DNA of 64,000 nt from Butyrivibrio sp. INlla18 (GCF_900103635.1 NZ_FMXK01000007.1:124001-188000); one strand, 5' to 3'; shown: positions 52,256 through 60,924, counted from the stretch's first letter. The notes: generated from the letters alone by a model not told the origin. Numbers and translations: made by a program.

Positions 52256-53178
52256 ACGATACTAAAATATTCTTTCATGGCTTCAATAGCGATTTTTTGA
52301 TTTGCTTTATCATTAATAACTTTGCATAAATGATACACATCCTCAAATAATTCTTTACTTTTTGCATCATCATCCAGTTGATGCATACACTCTGCCAGGA
52401 TTATTAAAAATCCTGGCAGGTGTCTATAAATGCCATAATCAATTGCTATTTCTCTTCCTTCTTCAGCATACATCATGGCCTTCTTTATGTTTTCTCTAAT
52501 TAGATACTCTCTAGATAATCCGTATAATATCAAACATCTTTGGGTTTTTGCAGGAACTATTTTCTCATATCTATCCTTATTGTTAGTTAATAAGTCTTCC
52601 CATATTCTTAAAGCCTTCTCCGAATCATTCTGTTCTGAAAAAGCCATGGCAATTTGATTTATCATTTTTATTTCATCAACGGAAAATATACCATTTTTTA
52701 TTTTAGAAATATCAAAATCAGGATGTGTAAGACGTAACGCTTTTATAAGCTTATCTATTTTTTCAGTCGACTTATACCCTCCAATTATGACTTCGGATCT
52801 GACAAGAAACTGCTCGGTCAACTTATCGTTTTTGCTCATCAGCGCACGTAATTTCTGCTGTTTTTCTTCTATGTCTTCCTTTATCGTTTTCTTTTCTTCT
52901 CTACCAGCTTTTTCATATTGTACATTTAGGGCAGTTATTTCGTTACATAATTCATTGATTTGCACTTCTTCTACACTAACCGCCGCAAAGAATCGGTCAT
53001 CACTAATGTCTAGCCTCTGTAGCAATGCATTAAGCGTCGTTCTTGACGGAGTTTGCTTGTCTGTTTCTATTCTCGACATAGTTACTTTGTCGCAAATTCC
53101 AAAGCAAACCTCTTCTTGAGTTAAATGAAGTGCTTTTCTTTTCTCTCTTATAATGTCTCCAATTGTCAGTTCTATCAT
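52237..53178 (-). CDS. Rgg/RNPP-like XRE regulator with TPR-type helices
   Basis: 313 aa. HTH at about 6-60 (IREKRKALHLTQEEVCFGICDKVTMSRIE), a coiled stretch (about 85-120), then a helical C-terminal half with repeat-like pairs (EKALRIWEDLLTNN, KKAMMYAEEGREIAIDYG, AKSKELFEDVYHLC) as in PlcR/NprR/Rgg receptors, whose TPR-like groove binds re-imported peptides. AAGGAG eight bases before the ATG. Convergent with the 60-aa secreted gene. If it uses that peptide as ligand, an oligopeptide importer elsewhere would be required. AT-rich like the rest of the island. Confidence 0.82.
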   Translation of the reverse strand: MIELTIGDIIREKRKALHLTQEEVCFGICDKVTMSRIETDKQTPSRTTLNALLQRLDISDDRFFAAVSVEEVQINELCNEITALNVQYEKAGREEKKTIKEDIEEKQQKLRALMSKNDKLTEQFLVRSEVIIGGYKSTEKIDKLIKALRLTHPDFDISKIKNGIFSVDEIKMINQIAMAFSEQNDSEKALRIWEDLLTNNKDRYEKIVPAKTQRCLILYGLSREYLIRENIKKAMMYAEEGREIAIDYGIYRHLPGFLIILAECMHQLDDDAKSKELFEDVYHLCKVINDKANQKIAIEAMKEYFSIVHTPKL

Positions 53179-53327
53179 CTAGTCATCTCCTTTGCTACAA
53201 GTTCACCAGACTTATAGCACGCATTATATTTGATTAACTCATTATACAGCATCACAAATTAAATTATTCCTCAAAAAAATGCAAATTCTTACTATTTTCA
53301 ACACATTTTTCAATTTCCATTTTATTA

Positions 53328-53362
53328 ACAAAAACTCCCCAGGCTATATGAGCCTAGGGAGT
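53328..53362 (-). terminator. Terminator of the 53.4-kb lipoprotein
   Basis: AACTCCCCAGGCT pairs with AGCCTAGGGAGTT, one mismatch; T-run on the minus strand. It begins 19 bp after the stop. Confidence 0.78.
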
Positions 53363-53380
53363 TACCAATGATTTATACGA

Positions 53381-54076
53381 TTATTTTACTGTGAATTCAA
53401 CTACGTCTGCATTCTGCATCTCACTTACTAAGCCATCGATCACAGAATAGTCTGGTACTTCTTTTTCTTCCGTACCGTCATTTACGTAGTTTGTTGCATT
53501 ATCCTCTGAATCAAACTCTGTTCTTGCCAAAAGCACAAGTGAGAGTAAACCATCTTTGACCGTATATTTTGCAACTGAGTTAGGTGTTGCAAAGTATATA
53601 CAATCTCCTTTCATGACTACAGGGTATCCTGTACCGCTGCTGTCTAATCCGCCGAGTCCTGTTACTTTTCCATCTTCTCCAATGATAAAGAAGCTTGAAT
53701 CTATTGCTGCATTCTTGCCATCAAGGTCAAAGCAGCCGCTTGATACTAAGAGTACATCTGTATCTCCAAACTTGAGCTTGGCATATCCCATGCCAGCATC
53801 AAGCTTTGTGTCGATCAACTGGTCAAAAGAATCAAGGCCTTCCGCATCGATCATTGGCGCTCCGCCAGGGAGAACTACGTCGTAGTCGCCTTCTATCTCA
53901 TCTGGCGTTATTTCTGCATTTGGTGTTGTAGCTTCATGTGTTGTGTCTTCTGAGATCACATATACATCGCCAGTAGCGCCTGAACTACTTTCTGATGTAT
54001 CAAGTGACTTGCCTTGACTACCACATCCCATCAGCATTACTGCCAATGCCAAAGAAAGTACGATCTTTTTCTTCAT
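53381..54076 (-). CDS. Predicted lipoprotein, unknown
   Basis: 231 aa from the ATG at 54076 (AGGAGG eight bases before; the ATG at 54082 is too near). Lipobox LMGC (Cys at about 18). Ser/Thr/Glu-rich linker to about 60, then a beta-rich domain with LPGGAPMIDAE and VLLVSSGCFDLDGKNAAIDSSF. No family recognised. It has its own terminator. It may be an extracellular binding protein. Confidence 0.72.
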   Translation of the reverse strand: MKKKIVLSLALAVMLMGCGSQGKSLDTSESSSGATGDVYVISEDTTHEATTPNAEITPDEIEGDYDVVLPGGAPMIDAEGLDSFDQLIDTKLDAGMGYAKLKFGDTDVLLVSSGCFDLDGKNAAIDSSFFIIGEDGKVTGLGGLDSSGTGYPVVMKGDCIYFATPNSVAKYTVKDGLLSLVLLARTEFDSEDNATNYVNDGTEEKEVPDYSVIDGLVSEMQNADVVEFTVK

Positions 54077-54218
54077 AGGCATTTCCTCCTGTTAATAATA
54101 TGTTAGTAATTATTACATTAATTGTAATAATTGTCAAACCATGTATTTACAGGAGTTTGAATTTGTTCATTGATATTTGGAATATCATTTATTTCTTTGG
54201 ATGTAATAAATATGTAAA

Positions 54219-54743
54219 TTATCCTTCAAGTATTCCTATTGCTTCTTCCATGGATAGGCACTTTGCAAATCTCTTTGGCCACATCATCTCGTTGTAGTAT
54301 CTGTAGGTTGTCTCTCCATCCATGTAGTCATTATCAAAGGTTGAGTTTGTGCCCTGTGGGATTATCGCGTTGTAGCCCCTTTCAAAGGCTGACTTAACAG
54401 TGGCATCAATGCAGAAGTTAGTCTGAAGGCCTACTATCATCAGGTCTTTTTCTCCGCTCTGTTCAAGGTATTCTGTTAATTCCTTGTTTCCGAAGGCACT
54501 ATTTATGGTCTTGTAAAAGATCTTTTCTCCATCCCTAGGAGCTACCTGATCTGCAATCTCAAAATCTCTATCTCCGATTGAAAATCCTGTACCAGGGCCG
54601 TCGTCATGCTGAACGTAGATCACTTCCACGTTATTCTGTCTTGCAGTCTCTATGATCTTTTTAGTGTTACTAATAAAGCTTTCAAATGCGTAAAGTCTTT
54701 CGTCAATGATTCCCTTTTGAATGTCGATAACTAGTAATTTCAT
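54219..54743 (-). CDS. Isochorismatase-family cysteine hydrolase
   Basis: 174 aa, typical length. Catalytic triad seen: Asp in LLVIDIQKG (D7), Lys about 78 in FYKTINSAFGN, and Cys about 110 in GLQTNFCIDATVKSAFERGY. Nicotinamidase-like proteins of this size cleave amides or carbamates; substrate not visible. TGGAGG seven bases before ATG. Stands alone. Confidence 0.87.
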   Translation of the reverse strand: MKLLVIDIQKGIIDERLYAFESFISNTKKIIETARQNNVEVIYVQHDDGPGTGFSIGDRDFEIADQVAPRDGEKIFYKTINSAFGNKELTEYLEQSGEKDLMIVGLQTNFCIDATVKSAFERGYNAIIPQGTNSTFDNDYMDGETTYRYYNEMMWPKRFAKCLSMEEAIGILEG

Positions 54744-54929
54744 ACACTTCCTCCAGATGTCTTGTAATAGAAATTATTATCGCACAGATCATATCAGTTC
54801 ATCTACTACATTTCTAATCTATGTATCTTTTTGATTTTTGCTCAACATAACGCCGTTTTTACTTGTGTCCCTATTGTAAGAAGATTTTTTTCGAGTAAGA
54901 TATATAAAGATATAGTGAGGTTAGTATAC

Positions 54930-56540
54930 ATGATGAAAAAACAATTTTTAGCAGGAATAATGTCTTTTACCCTTGCAGCATCTATGCTTGCTGGCTGCGG
55001 TAAAGATGTGGAAATAGATGAAAGCGCATCAGGGCGTTCTAAAGAGATTGAATCAGTTGATAATAGCGAAAGTTCTTCAGAAGCTTCATCCGAAACTGCC
55101 GCTGAAAGCGCTAGTACAGAAGACAATATCTACGAAGCCTTCATGAATGGCGACGTTAAAGTCAAATATCAAAATCTTCCATCAAAGGGCGGCGATGCTC
55201 TTTCTGATTACCTAGAAGATGGCAAAAAATACGACATCAATGAGATCATCAAATGCATCGAAGACGACCACAATACTGTTGATGGTGAACCTAAGTATTG
55301 TTACATCGATTGCGGAGAAGACGGCATAAAAGAGCTTTTGGTAAAGCTTGATCTTGGCGCATCATCGAGTCTTTCTTTTATCCTTAAGGAATTTGATGGG
55401 AAGCTTAAGATCTGTTATTCCGGTGAAGCTTGGGAGAGAAGTGATCTTAGTATCAGTGATACCGGAATGATCTCATCAGCAGGTTCTGCAGGAGCAACAG
55501 CTCACGGCGGTGATTTTGCATTCGTAAACGCCGATGGTGATTACAAGTTCTTTTACTCCAGTATGACAGAAGGTGATCCTTATAGCTACTATGCTTACAA
55601 TGAAGCGGGCGATATGGTAACAGTTAAATTTGAAGGGCTTGAAACTGAGCACTTTATGATCACTAGATACTACATCGAGGATGAAAACGGTGAGGATCAC
55701 CCTTACTACACCTACGATATGCTTGATGAAGATTATTCGATCATTACTACTGATGAGTGCTTTGACGAATCAAATCCTTATATGCAAAGATTCATTGAAG
55801 CTGGCATAAATGTCTATAAGCAAAACGAAATTGACGAAATGCTCACCAAAAAAGCTGACGAAATAGGCTATCCAGGCGGCTATCATCCATACTCTTCTGA
55901 TGAAGAAGATAATCAATATGGCATTTCTTTAGTTTCTATGGAACACACGGATGTATCGTCTTTATGCCCGGATGATCAGTTTGAAAGTTGCAGAGATGTT
56001 TCATTAAATGATATTACTGGTGATATCACCGAGTACGTAGATGGAATCAAAGGAACTCGATTTGATGGGCATTTAGCTGTATTTAGAAGTAAGAACGACA
56101 GCGGAGACATCATTTACAGTTTTACAGTTGATGGAAAAGAGGCTGGAAGCTGCATTCATGAGACACATGACTTTAAGACCATTGATTACATTCAGGCCAA
56201 AGATATTGATGGTGATGGAGTTGCTGAAATTCTCATCGTTACTTATACCTACAGTTCAGAACCAATTATAGCTGTTGATTTCTCAGCTCTTAGGTACTGC
56301 CAAAATGAAAATGCAGCTGATGGCTCATCATATGGCATAGATACTTGCTACCACCTAAATAATGACTTTTCTTGGGGCAATGCTTACTTCTACATTGAAC
56401 ATGACGAAGCTCTAACTGGTGGAAATGTCGTTTATGTCAGTCTTGAAGATAGCGGCCTTAGAGTTGTTGTTGATAAGGGTAAGAAAGTTAATGGCGCATA
56501 TGAATTTGATACATATGATGTTGTGATGAAGCTTGGATGA
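54930..56540 (+). CDS. Large predicted lipoprotein, unknown
   Basis: 536 aa from the first ATG at 54930 (or 54933), with GAGG nine bases upstream; the upstream open frame has no site. Lipobox LAGC at about residue 23. Asp/Ser/Glu-rich linker to about 65. The body has repeated DGDG-type strands (INEIIKCIEDDHNTVDGEPK, YIQAKDIDGDGVAEILIVTY) that suggest FG-GAP/VCBS-like calcium-binding folds. Tyr-rich. No enzyme motif. The only plus-strand gene in this neighbourhood. Confidence 0.75.
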   Translation: MMKKQFLAGIMSFTLAASMLAGCGKDVEIDESASGRSKEIESVDNSESSSEASSETAAESASTEDNIYEAFMNGDVKVKYQNLPSKGGDALSDYLEDGKKYDINEIIKCIEDDHNTVDGEPKYCYIDCGEDGIKELLVKLDLGASSSLSFILKEFDGKLKICYSGEAWERSDLSISDTGMISSAGSAGATAHGGDFAFVNADGDYKFFYSSMTEGDPYSYYAYNEAGDMVTVKFEGLETEHFMITRYYIEDENGEDHPYYTYDMLDEDYSIITTDECFDESNPYMQRFIEAGINVYKQNEIDEMLTKKADEIGYPGGYHPYSSDEEDNQYGISLVSMEHTDVSSLCPDDQFESCRDVSLNDITGDITEYVDGIKGTRFDGHLAVFRSKNDSGDIIYSFTVDGKEAGSCIHETHDFKTIDYIQAKDIDGDGVAEILIVTYTYSSEPIIAVDFSALRYCQNENAADGSSYGIDTCYHLNNDFSWGNAYFYIEHDEALTGGNVVYVSLEDSGLRVVVDKGKKVNGAYEFDTYDVVMKLG

Positions 56541-56547
56541 TCATAAA

Positions 56548-56590
56548 ACGAGACCTCTATCCTTTTTCGAGATAGAGGTCTCATTATTTT
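56548..56590 (+). terminator. Terminator after the large lipoprotein
   Basis: Stem GAGACCTCTATC (56550-56561) / GATAGAGGTCTC (56571-56582) then ATTATTTTAT. Also usable by the converging GNAT gene. Confidence 0.85.
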
Positions 56591-57008
56591 ATGTATAAAT
56601 GATCTTTCTAAGAGCAGGCCCGCAAAACTCGTGTGGACATATCTTAAAGCCTTGTTTTACATAGAATTCTTCTTTGCCTTTAGCTGCTAGCAGTTGAATG
56701 CTTAATCTTGCTCCCTTAGGCGCATCGTTTTGGATGAGTTCAACCAGCTTGTTGATCAGCGTTGCACCAATCTTCCGCCCCTGATATTCTGGTCTTACTA
56801 CGACGTCTACTATAGTGTAGTACATTCCATCTCCAACCACTCTTCCCATGGCAACTGGCTTGTCACCATCCTTAGCCAGCACAAAGTATACGCTATTATC
56901 TAACGCCTTCTGTGTCTGTTCTGGACAGAAGTTGTTCCACTCAACTGATTCTCTAAGATCATAATATGTCTGTAAATCTGGTACTTTCTCTGAATATGTT
57001 ATTGCCAC
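56589..57008 (-). CDS. GNAT acetyltransferase, GTG start
   Basis: 139 aa. The acetyl-CoA-binding motif appears as VVVRPEYQGRKIGATLINKL (V-x-P-x-x-Q-G-x-G/K-x-G). The C-terminal FYVKQGFKICP is the usual last strand. Start codon is GTG at 57008 with AGGAGG ten bases before. Acceptor unknown. Separated by 15 bp from a HAD gene on the same strand, probably one transcript. Confidence 0.88.
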   Translation of the reverse strand: MAITYSEKVPDLQTYYDLRESVEWNNFCPEQTQKALDNSVYFVLAKDGDKPVAMGRVVGDGMYYTIVDVVVRPEYQGRKIGATLINKLVELIQNDAPKGARLSIQLLAAKGKEEFYVKQGFKICPHEFCGPALRKIIYT

Positions 57009-57023
57009 TGCCTTGATGCCTCC

Positions 57024-57518
57024 TTATTCAAGTATCTCTATTGCCTTTTCTACGTCTTTTTCCGTAAGTCCTATCTCTGGATCAGTCTTCACCTGATGTC
57101 TTGCCACTTCCTCGTTATGTAGATCTAGGTCATCTAGTACCACCCACTTGGTAAAAGAGCTGTTGTCTTCCAGCCACTTCAGTATCTCATCAGCCTTAAC
57201 TAGACTAAATTTCTTTGTTTTTCTTATTTCTTCTGTCGTTAAGTCTGGCGTAACTCCGTAAATGCTCATTCCTTCCTTTGCTAACGCATTTGCAAAAAAC
57301 TCTGCTTCTGGTCTAAGAGGTTTCATGGATTCATCAAACCAAAATCGCCATCCCGAGTGGAGAATAATCTTTGCATTAGTTCTTTTCGTAAGAGTTCCTA
57401 GAAGCTTTACGGCTTCAGGGTCTACATATTTACCTTCACTGATCTCACGCTGATGGTCATTATCCCAGAATTTGGAGTTTAAAACGCCGTCTACGTCAAG
57501 GAATACTACGTTATTCAT
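57024..57518 (-). CDS. HAD-SAK phosphatase (Swiss-army-knife RNA-repair type)
   Basis: 164 aa. HAD motif I is FLDVDGVLNS, motif II the Ser in LHSGWR, late motif VVLDDLD, and HQVKTDPEIGLTEKDVEKAIEIL closes the domain, the pattern of the HAD_SAK family found in RNA-repair contexts. The ATG lies inside the stop of the metallophosphoesterase gene (ATGA), so the two are coupled. GGAGGG six bases upstream. No RNA ligase is visible in the window, so the RNA role is an inference from the family name. Confidence 0.82.
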   Translation of the reverse strand: MNNVVFLDVDGVLNSKFWDNDHQREISEGKYVDPEAVKLLGTLTKRTNAKIILHSGWRFWFDESMKPLRPEAEFFANALAKEGMSIYGVTPDLTTEEIRKTKKFSLVKADEILKWLEDNSSFTKWVVLDDLDLHNEEVARHQVKTDPEIGLTEKDVEKAIEILE

Positions 57519-58390
57519 GCATTTCCCTCCACGCCCAAGATCTCATCAAGCTCTTTTTCCCAAAACTCCTCAGGTATGCCGTGAAGAGTCTCTATGCCTG
57601 TCTCTTTGTAATAATCAGACATTACTTTTCTCAGTATTGACGCATGGGAGTTTTCACCTGTCTGCAAGAGATGTTTTGTGATTCTATACCAGCCTGGTGC
57701 CAGCTCATTTATCTTTTCATCGTGCATAGCCTTAATTGTGGCGTCTACATCATATTCCACTGAATAGAAATGATAATCCCATGCTCCATTCTCACCTTCA
57801 AGAATCATAAACTGTGCTTTACCGCCTGCATTTAGCGATATTCCTATTGCTCCAGGGTTGATGATTAGCTTCCCTGATCTTGTATACTGGGTTTGAATGT
57901 GGAAATGAGCACAGATTACTATATCGTTTTTGAAAGTAGCTGTAACCTCGTCTATATAGTCATAATCAGGTCTCAAGCTCTGATTTGCGCTATATGGTGA
58001 ACCATGACAAAAAGTGATATCAGGAAATCCCTCGTAATGCTTATCTATGCTAATTGGCATACTCTCAAAGAAATCTAAATCCTCATCTGTCACACGATCA
58101 AAATTATATCGCAACATCCCAGTAGTAGTTCTACCATACTCCCAATCCTCTGCGTCAGGATGCTTTCTATGTTCTAACCAATAATCCTCTTTGTTTCCTC
58201 TAATGAAGGTGCAAGGATAGTCTTTTCTTACCTGATATACCATATCCATGGTCTGTCTTAAATTAGCCATGTCTCCAAGGTAATCGCCAAGAAAAATAAA
58301 CTCTGTTGCCCCTTCATTAATAGCCTTTTCAAAACAAGTCTTAAAAGCTTCATAATTACTATGGATATCTGCAAATACTGCTATCTTCAT
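57515..58390 (-). CDS. Calcineurin-like metallophosphoesterase
   Basis: 291 aa. Metal ligands in FADIHSNYEAF, FLGDYLGDM, IRGNKEDY, FCHGSPYS and the pair CAHFHIQTQY, the full YfcE/MJ0936-like set. Extended C-terminal ~80 residues absent from minimal family members. GGTGG before the ATG. Coupled to the HAD_SAK gene: two phosphohydrolases of different fold made as a pair, which suggests they act on one substrate, possibly RNA or nucleotide ends. Confidence 0.88.
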   Translation of the reverse strand: MKIAVFADIHSNYEAFKTCFEKAINEGATEFIFLGDYLGDMANLRQTMDMVYQVRKDYPCTFIRGNKEDYWLEHRKHPDAEDWEYGRTTTGMLRYNFDRVTDEDLDFFESMPISIDKHYEGFPDITFCHGSPYSANQSLRPDYDYIDEVTATFKNDIVICAHFHIQTQYTRSGKLIINPGAIGISLNAGGKAQFMILEGENGAWDYHFYSVEYDVDATIKAMHDEKINELAPGWYRITKHLLQTGENSHASILRKVMSDYYKETGIETLHGIPEEFWEKELDEILGVEGNA

Positions 58391-58480
58391 CTAGTTACCA
58401 CCAATCTGCCATAAACAATATTATTAAGATGTTAGCCGTATGCTATGAATTAGTCAAGGTCCAAGGGCATTATAACTACC

Positions 58481-58711
58481 TTATATATAAAAAAGCTCCA
58501 CATTCTCCTCTATAAAATTATAAACAGTCTGTCGTGTAATAGACTTACTAATCACATCACCAGTTTCATGAGCATGTTTCTGAAGATTGTATATCTCAGT
58601 AAATCCATCCTTTCTAATTACCACAATTGGATCAGAATAGAACAATGTCCCTTCTTTTTCCAACACGCAAAGCTCATATCCCAAAAGCCTCTTAATTACA
58701 ACGCAAGCCAT
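58481..58711 (-). CDS. 76-aa protein paired with XRE regulator, unknown
   Basis: 76 aa of mixed beta/alpha appearance, no signal or metal motif (VVIKRLLGYELCVLEKEGTLFY...). Starts 6 bp after the XRE regulator stop with GGGAGTGAG as ribosome-binding site, so co-expressed. Context of regulator plus small partner resembles addiction or regulatory pairs, yet no toxin family is recognised. Moderate certainty that it is real because of spacing and site. Confidence 0.58.
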   Translation of the reverse strand: MACVVIKRLLGYELCVLEKEGTLFYSDPIVVIRKDGFTEIYNLQKHAHETGDVISKSITRQTVYNFIEENVELFYI

Positions 58712-58717
58712 TAAATC

Positions 58718-59353
58718 TCACTCCCAAGCAGGTATCATTTCTATTTTGTGATCTATCCACATTTTGATCAAAAGATTCTTGTTCTCTTCATACCATGCTG
58801 TTATAACAGGCAAAACATACTTAGAGAAATCACCTAGAATAGTTCCTTCAAGAAGCTGCAAGCTACCTTGAACATTATCATCCAAATAATTAATCTCCAC
58901 TAAAGGGTCACCATCAAATTCTGAATCCATGAAGACTTCTATATCGCAAAACTCTGCTATCTTTACCATGGATTTATTCTCTGTCTTATCTATGTAACAG
59001 GATTGTGCTTTCTTTTCGATTGTACGGCGAGCATATTCAAGCATATGCTCTCTTTCTAACCAATCCATACTATTGAACAATTCAATTAACTCTCTCTCTT
59101 CTGTTCCTTTAGGAATAACCATATAGTCCACATTCCTTCCTCTATCACTATCTTCTGTTACTCCAGAGAGTAGATATTCAGGAGTAACATCAAGGGCTGC
59201 ACAAATAGCCATAATCTTATCTGATCCAGGATTGGTATTTTTCTTACGCCAATCACTTATAGTCGTTGTTGAAATACCAGTTCTTCGCGAAAACTCCTTC
59301 TGAGTCATATGCTGTTCTTCCAACAAATAAAAGATTTTCTGTCCTATAGTCAT
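58718..59353 (-). CDS. XRE-family regulator
   Basis: 211 aa from the ATG at 59353 (AGGAGG six bases away). HTH at residues ~10-60 (MTQKEFSRRTGISTTTISDWRKK). The C-terminal ~100 residues form a separate domain (FCDIEVFMDSEFDGDPLVEINYL, ILGDFSKYVLPVITAWYEENKN) resembling DUF4160-like parts. Two copies of a 23-bp dyad-symmetric sequence precede the gene, so it probably represses its own transcript together with the 76-aa gene. Confidence 0.83.
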   Translation of the reverse strand: MTIGQKIFYLLEEQHMTQKEFSRRTGISTTTISDWRKKNTNPGSDKIMAICAALDVTPEYLLSGVTEDSDRGRNVDYMVIPKGTEERELIELFNSMDWLEREHMLEYARRTIEKKAQSCYIDKTENKSMVKIAEFCDIEVFMDSEFDGDPLVEINYLDDNVQGSLQLLEGTILGDFSKYVLPVITAWYEENKNLLIKMWIDHKIEMIPAWE

Positions 59354-59368
59354 AATCATCCTCCTGAT

Positions 59369-59391
59369 ATCGTTAATTACGGATTAATGAT
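59369..59391. promoter_or_regulatory. XRE operator, copy 1
   Basis: ATCGTTAATTACGGATTAAT then GAT: dyad of ATC-TTAAT and ATTAA-GAT around TACGG. It lies 16 bp before the start codon, partly over the leader. Confidence 0.72.
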
Positions 59392-59407
59392 ATCATCTGA
59401 AACATAA

Positions 59408-59430
59408 ATCGTCAATTACGGATTAATGAT
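59408..59430. promoter_or_regulatory. XRE operator, copy 2
   Basis: The same 23-bp sequence with one base changed (ATCGTCAATT...), 39 bp from copy 1. Confidence 0.72.
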
Positions 59431-59556
59431 GGAAAAAAGCCTTGATTTTACGTGGTTTCTATTCGCACCTTTCTCATGTTTCGCTATATTTGGGGTGGTT
59501 TTAGAAATTTTTAGAGCCAATTTAGATCCAAATTATATTTCATCATCCGTAAAGAG

Positions 59557-60003
59557 TTACTTTCCATCCAGGTATTCTTTCATTTTTGAGTAGATTATTT
59601 CCCTGTCCTTACCACAAATAGCTCCGACTTTTTTGTTGTTATAATGATGCCCAAATTCCTCATCAACGTATTCATTGCCATTAATTATCACAGGCCTACT
59701 GTACCTTGGTCTACAATGCAAATGCACATGAGGATTTGGATTATCATCCTTGTAGAAATTATTCAAAAGACAACTCCAGTTACACAAATCCGCTCCAAGA
59801 GTTGTTTTTAAGCATAATTCCAACTTATGGATAATTGAGTACAGGTCAGTCCACTCACCGAAACTTAGATCTGATAATGCGCCAGCATGTCTTTTCAGCA
59901 CAATGATGCACCTTCCAATGTAATCCTGCTCATCAGGAAGATACACAGACCAATAATCATCTTCAGACAATATGTATTTTTTATCTTCTTCAGATAATTT
60001 CAA
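59557..60003 (-). CDS. HIT-like protein, TTG start
   Basis: 148 aa. Nucleotide-binding HIT-type motif NPHVHLHCRPRY (H-x-H-x-H). The only usable start is TTG at 60003, directly after the TGA of the MazG-like gene (TGATTG), so translation is coupled and weak. HIT proteins hydrolyse nucleotidyl-linkages such as AMP-lysine or dinucleotides. Fits with the nucleotide-cleaning neighbours (MazG, phosphatases). Confidence 0.78.
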   Translation of the reverse strand: MKLSEEDKKYILSEDDYWSVYLPDEQDYIGRCIIVLKRHAGALSDLSFGEWTDLYSIIHKLELCLKTTLGADLCNWSCLLNNFYKDDNPNPHVHLHCRPRYSRPVIINGNEYVDEEFGHHYNNKKVGAICGKDREIIYSKMKEYLDGK

Positions 60004-60330
60004 TCACCAGCGCTTCATATTCTTTTGAAACTTGCTTGTGTAGGTCTCTTTTAGCTCCTCTGCCGTTATCCCATAGCAAAGAAGAACGTCATTGTAGTAC
60101 ATTAATACATCAGCAAGTTCTTCTATCAGATGCTCCCTCTCTGGGTTACCTACATTAGAGGACTCAGGACCATACTTCTTAACTATATCAATTACTTCAC
60201 CAATTTCACCGATCATCCATAGAAGCTTATTCTTACCTACCTCAGGTGAAATACCTTCCCATTTATCCTTGTACCTTTCCTGAAGAGTTCTTTGCATATC
60301 AAGCATTTCATTTATACCAAAGTCAGGCAT
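60004..60330 (-). CDS. MazG-like nucleotide pyrophosphohydrolase
   Basis: 108 aa from the ATG at 60330 (GGAGG nine bases before). Single MazG-like domain with EIGEVIDIVKKYG and HLIEELADVLMYYNDVL (E-x-x-E ... E-x-x-D metal sites). Splits nucleoside triphosphates to monophosphate and PPi. Coupled to the HIT gene. Confidence 0.83.
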   Translation of the reverse strand: MPDFGINEMLDMQRTLQERYKDKWEGISPEVGKNKLLWMIGEIGEVIDIVKKYGPESSNVGNPEREHLIEELADVLMYYNDVLLCYGITAEELKETYTSKFQKNMKRW

Positions 60331-60354
60331 CACTCGTCTCCTCCGAATCCACTA

Positions 60355-60891
60355 TCATTCTCGTATTAGTGTAATTACTTCGCCATTCCTGTAACCAACA
60401 CGATTCTTATCTGCCATAAATCCTTCTTTTTTCATCATTTTTATCAACGTATGCATAAAGAAACCGTGCGTAACTATAGCGTAATCATCATTGTCTATAA
60501 TTGAATCCATAAACTGCTTAGCTCTATTAATGGTCTGTTTCCTGATTTCAGGTTGTCTCTTGCATCCTGTAAACCATTGCAACCTTCCCAAAACATTCCA
60601 GAACCATAGTGGCATTCTGATTCCTGTATCAAAGGCTGATCGAAGCGGAACCTCATTTAGTGCTGATGTTCTCTCGAAGTCATCATCTCCAAATATCTTT
60701 TCAGCAGTCTGCCGAGTCCTGTCCAAAGTACTAATATAAACCTTTTGAATATCATCGTTCACTGTATCTACAGATGTCTTATCAATCGGAGCCTTGTCAT
60801 ATAACGCACATTGCTCATCAAACTCAGCAGATGTGCACCACTTTTTCCAGTCATGAAGTACTTTGCCATGCCTAATTATCATTACTCTCAT
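60355..60891 (-). CDS. Histidine phosphatase family protein
   Basis: 178 aa from the ATG at 60891, the usual position just before MIIRHGK; an earlier ATG at 60915 touches GGGAG. The RHG motif holds the catalytic His; STLDRTRQTAEKIF and ALNEVP and the late VTHGFFMHTLI supply the others. Phosphoglycerate-mutase-like fold; likely a small-molecule or nucleotide phosphatase. Start is uncertain. Confidence 0.8.
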   Translation of the reverse strand: MRVMIIRHGKVLHDWKKWCTSAEFDEQCALYDKAPIDKTSVDTVNDDIQKVYISTLDRTRQTAEKIFGDDDFERTSALNEVPLRSAFDTGIRMPLWFWNVLGRLQWFTGCKRQPEIRKQTINRAKQFMDSIIDNDDYAIVTHGFFMHTLIKMMKKEGFMADKNRVGYRNGEVITLIRE

Positions 60892-60924
60892 AGAATAGCT
60901 ACCATTCCCCAACATCTCCCGATA

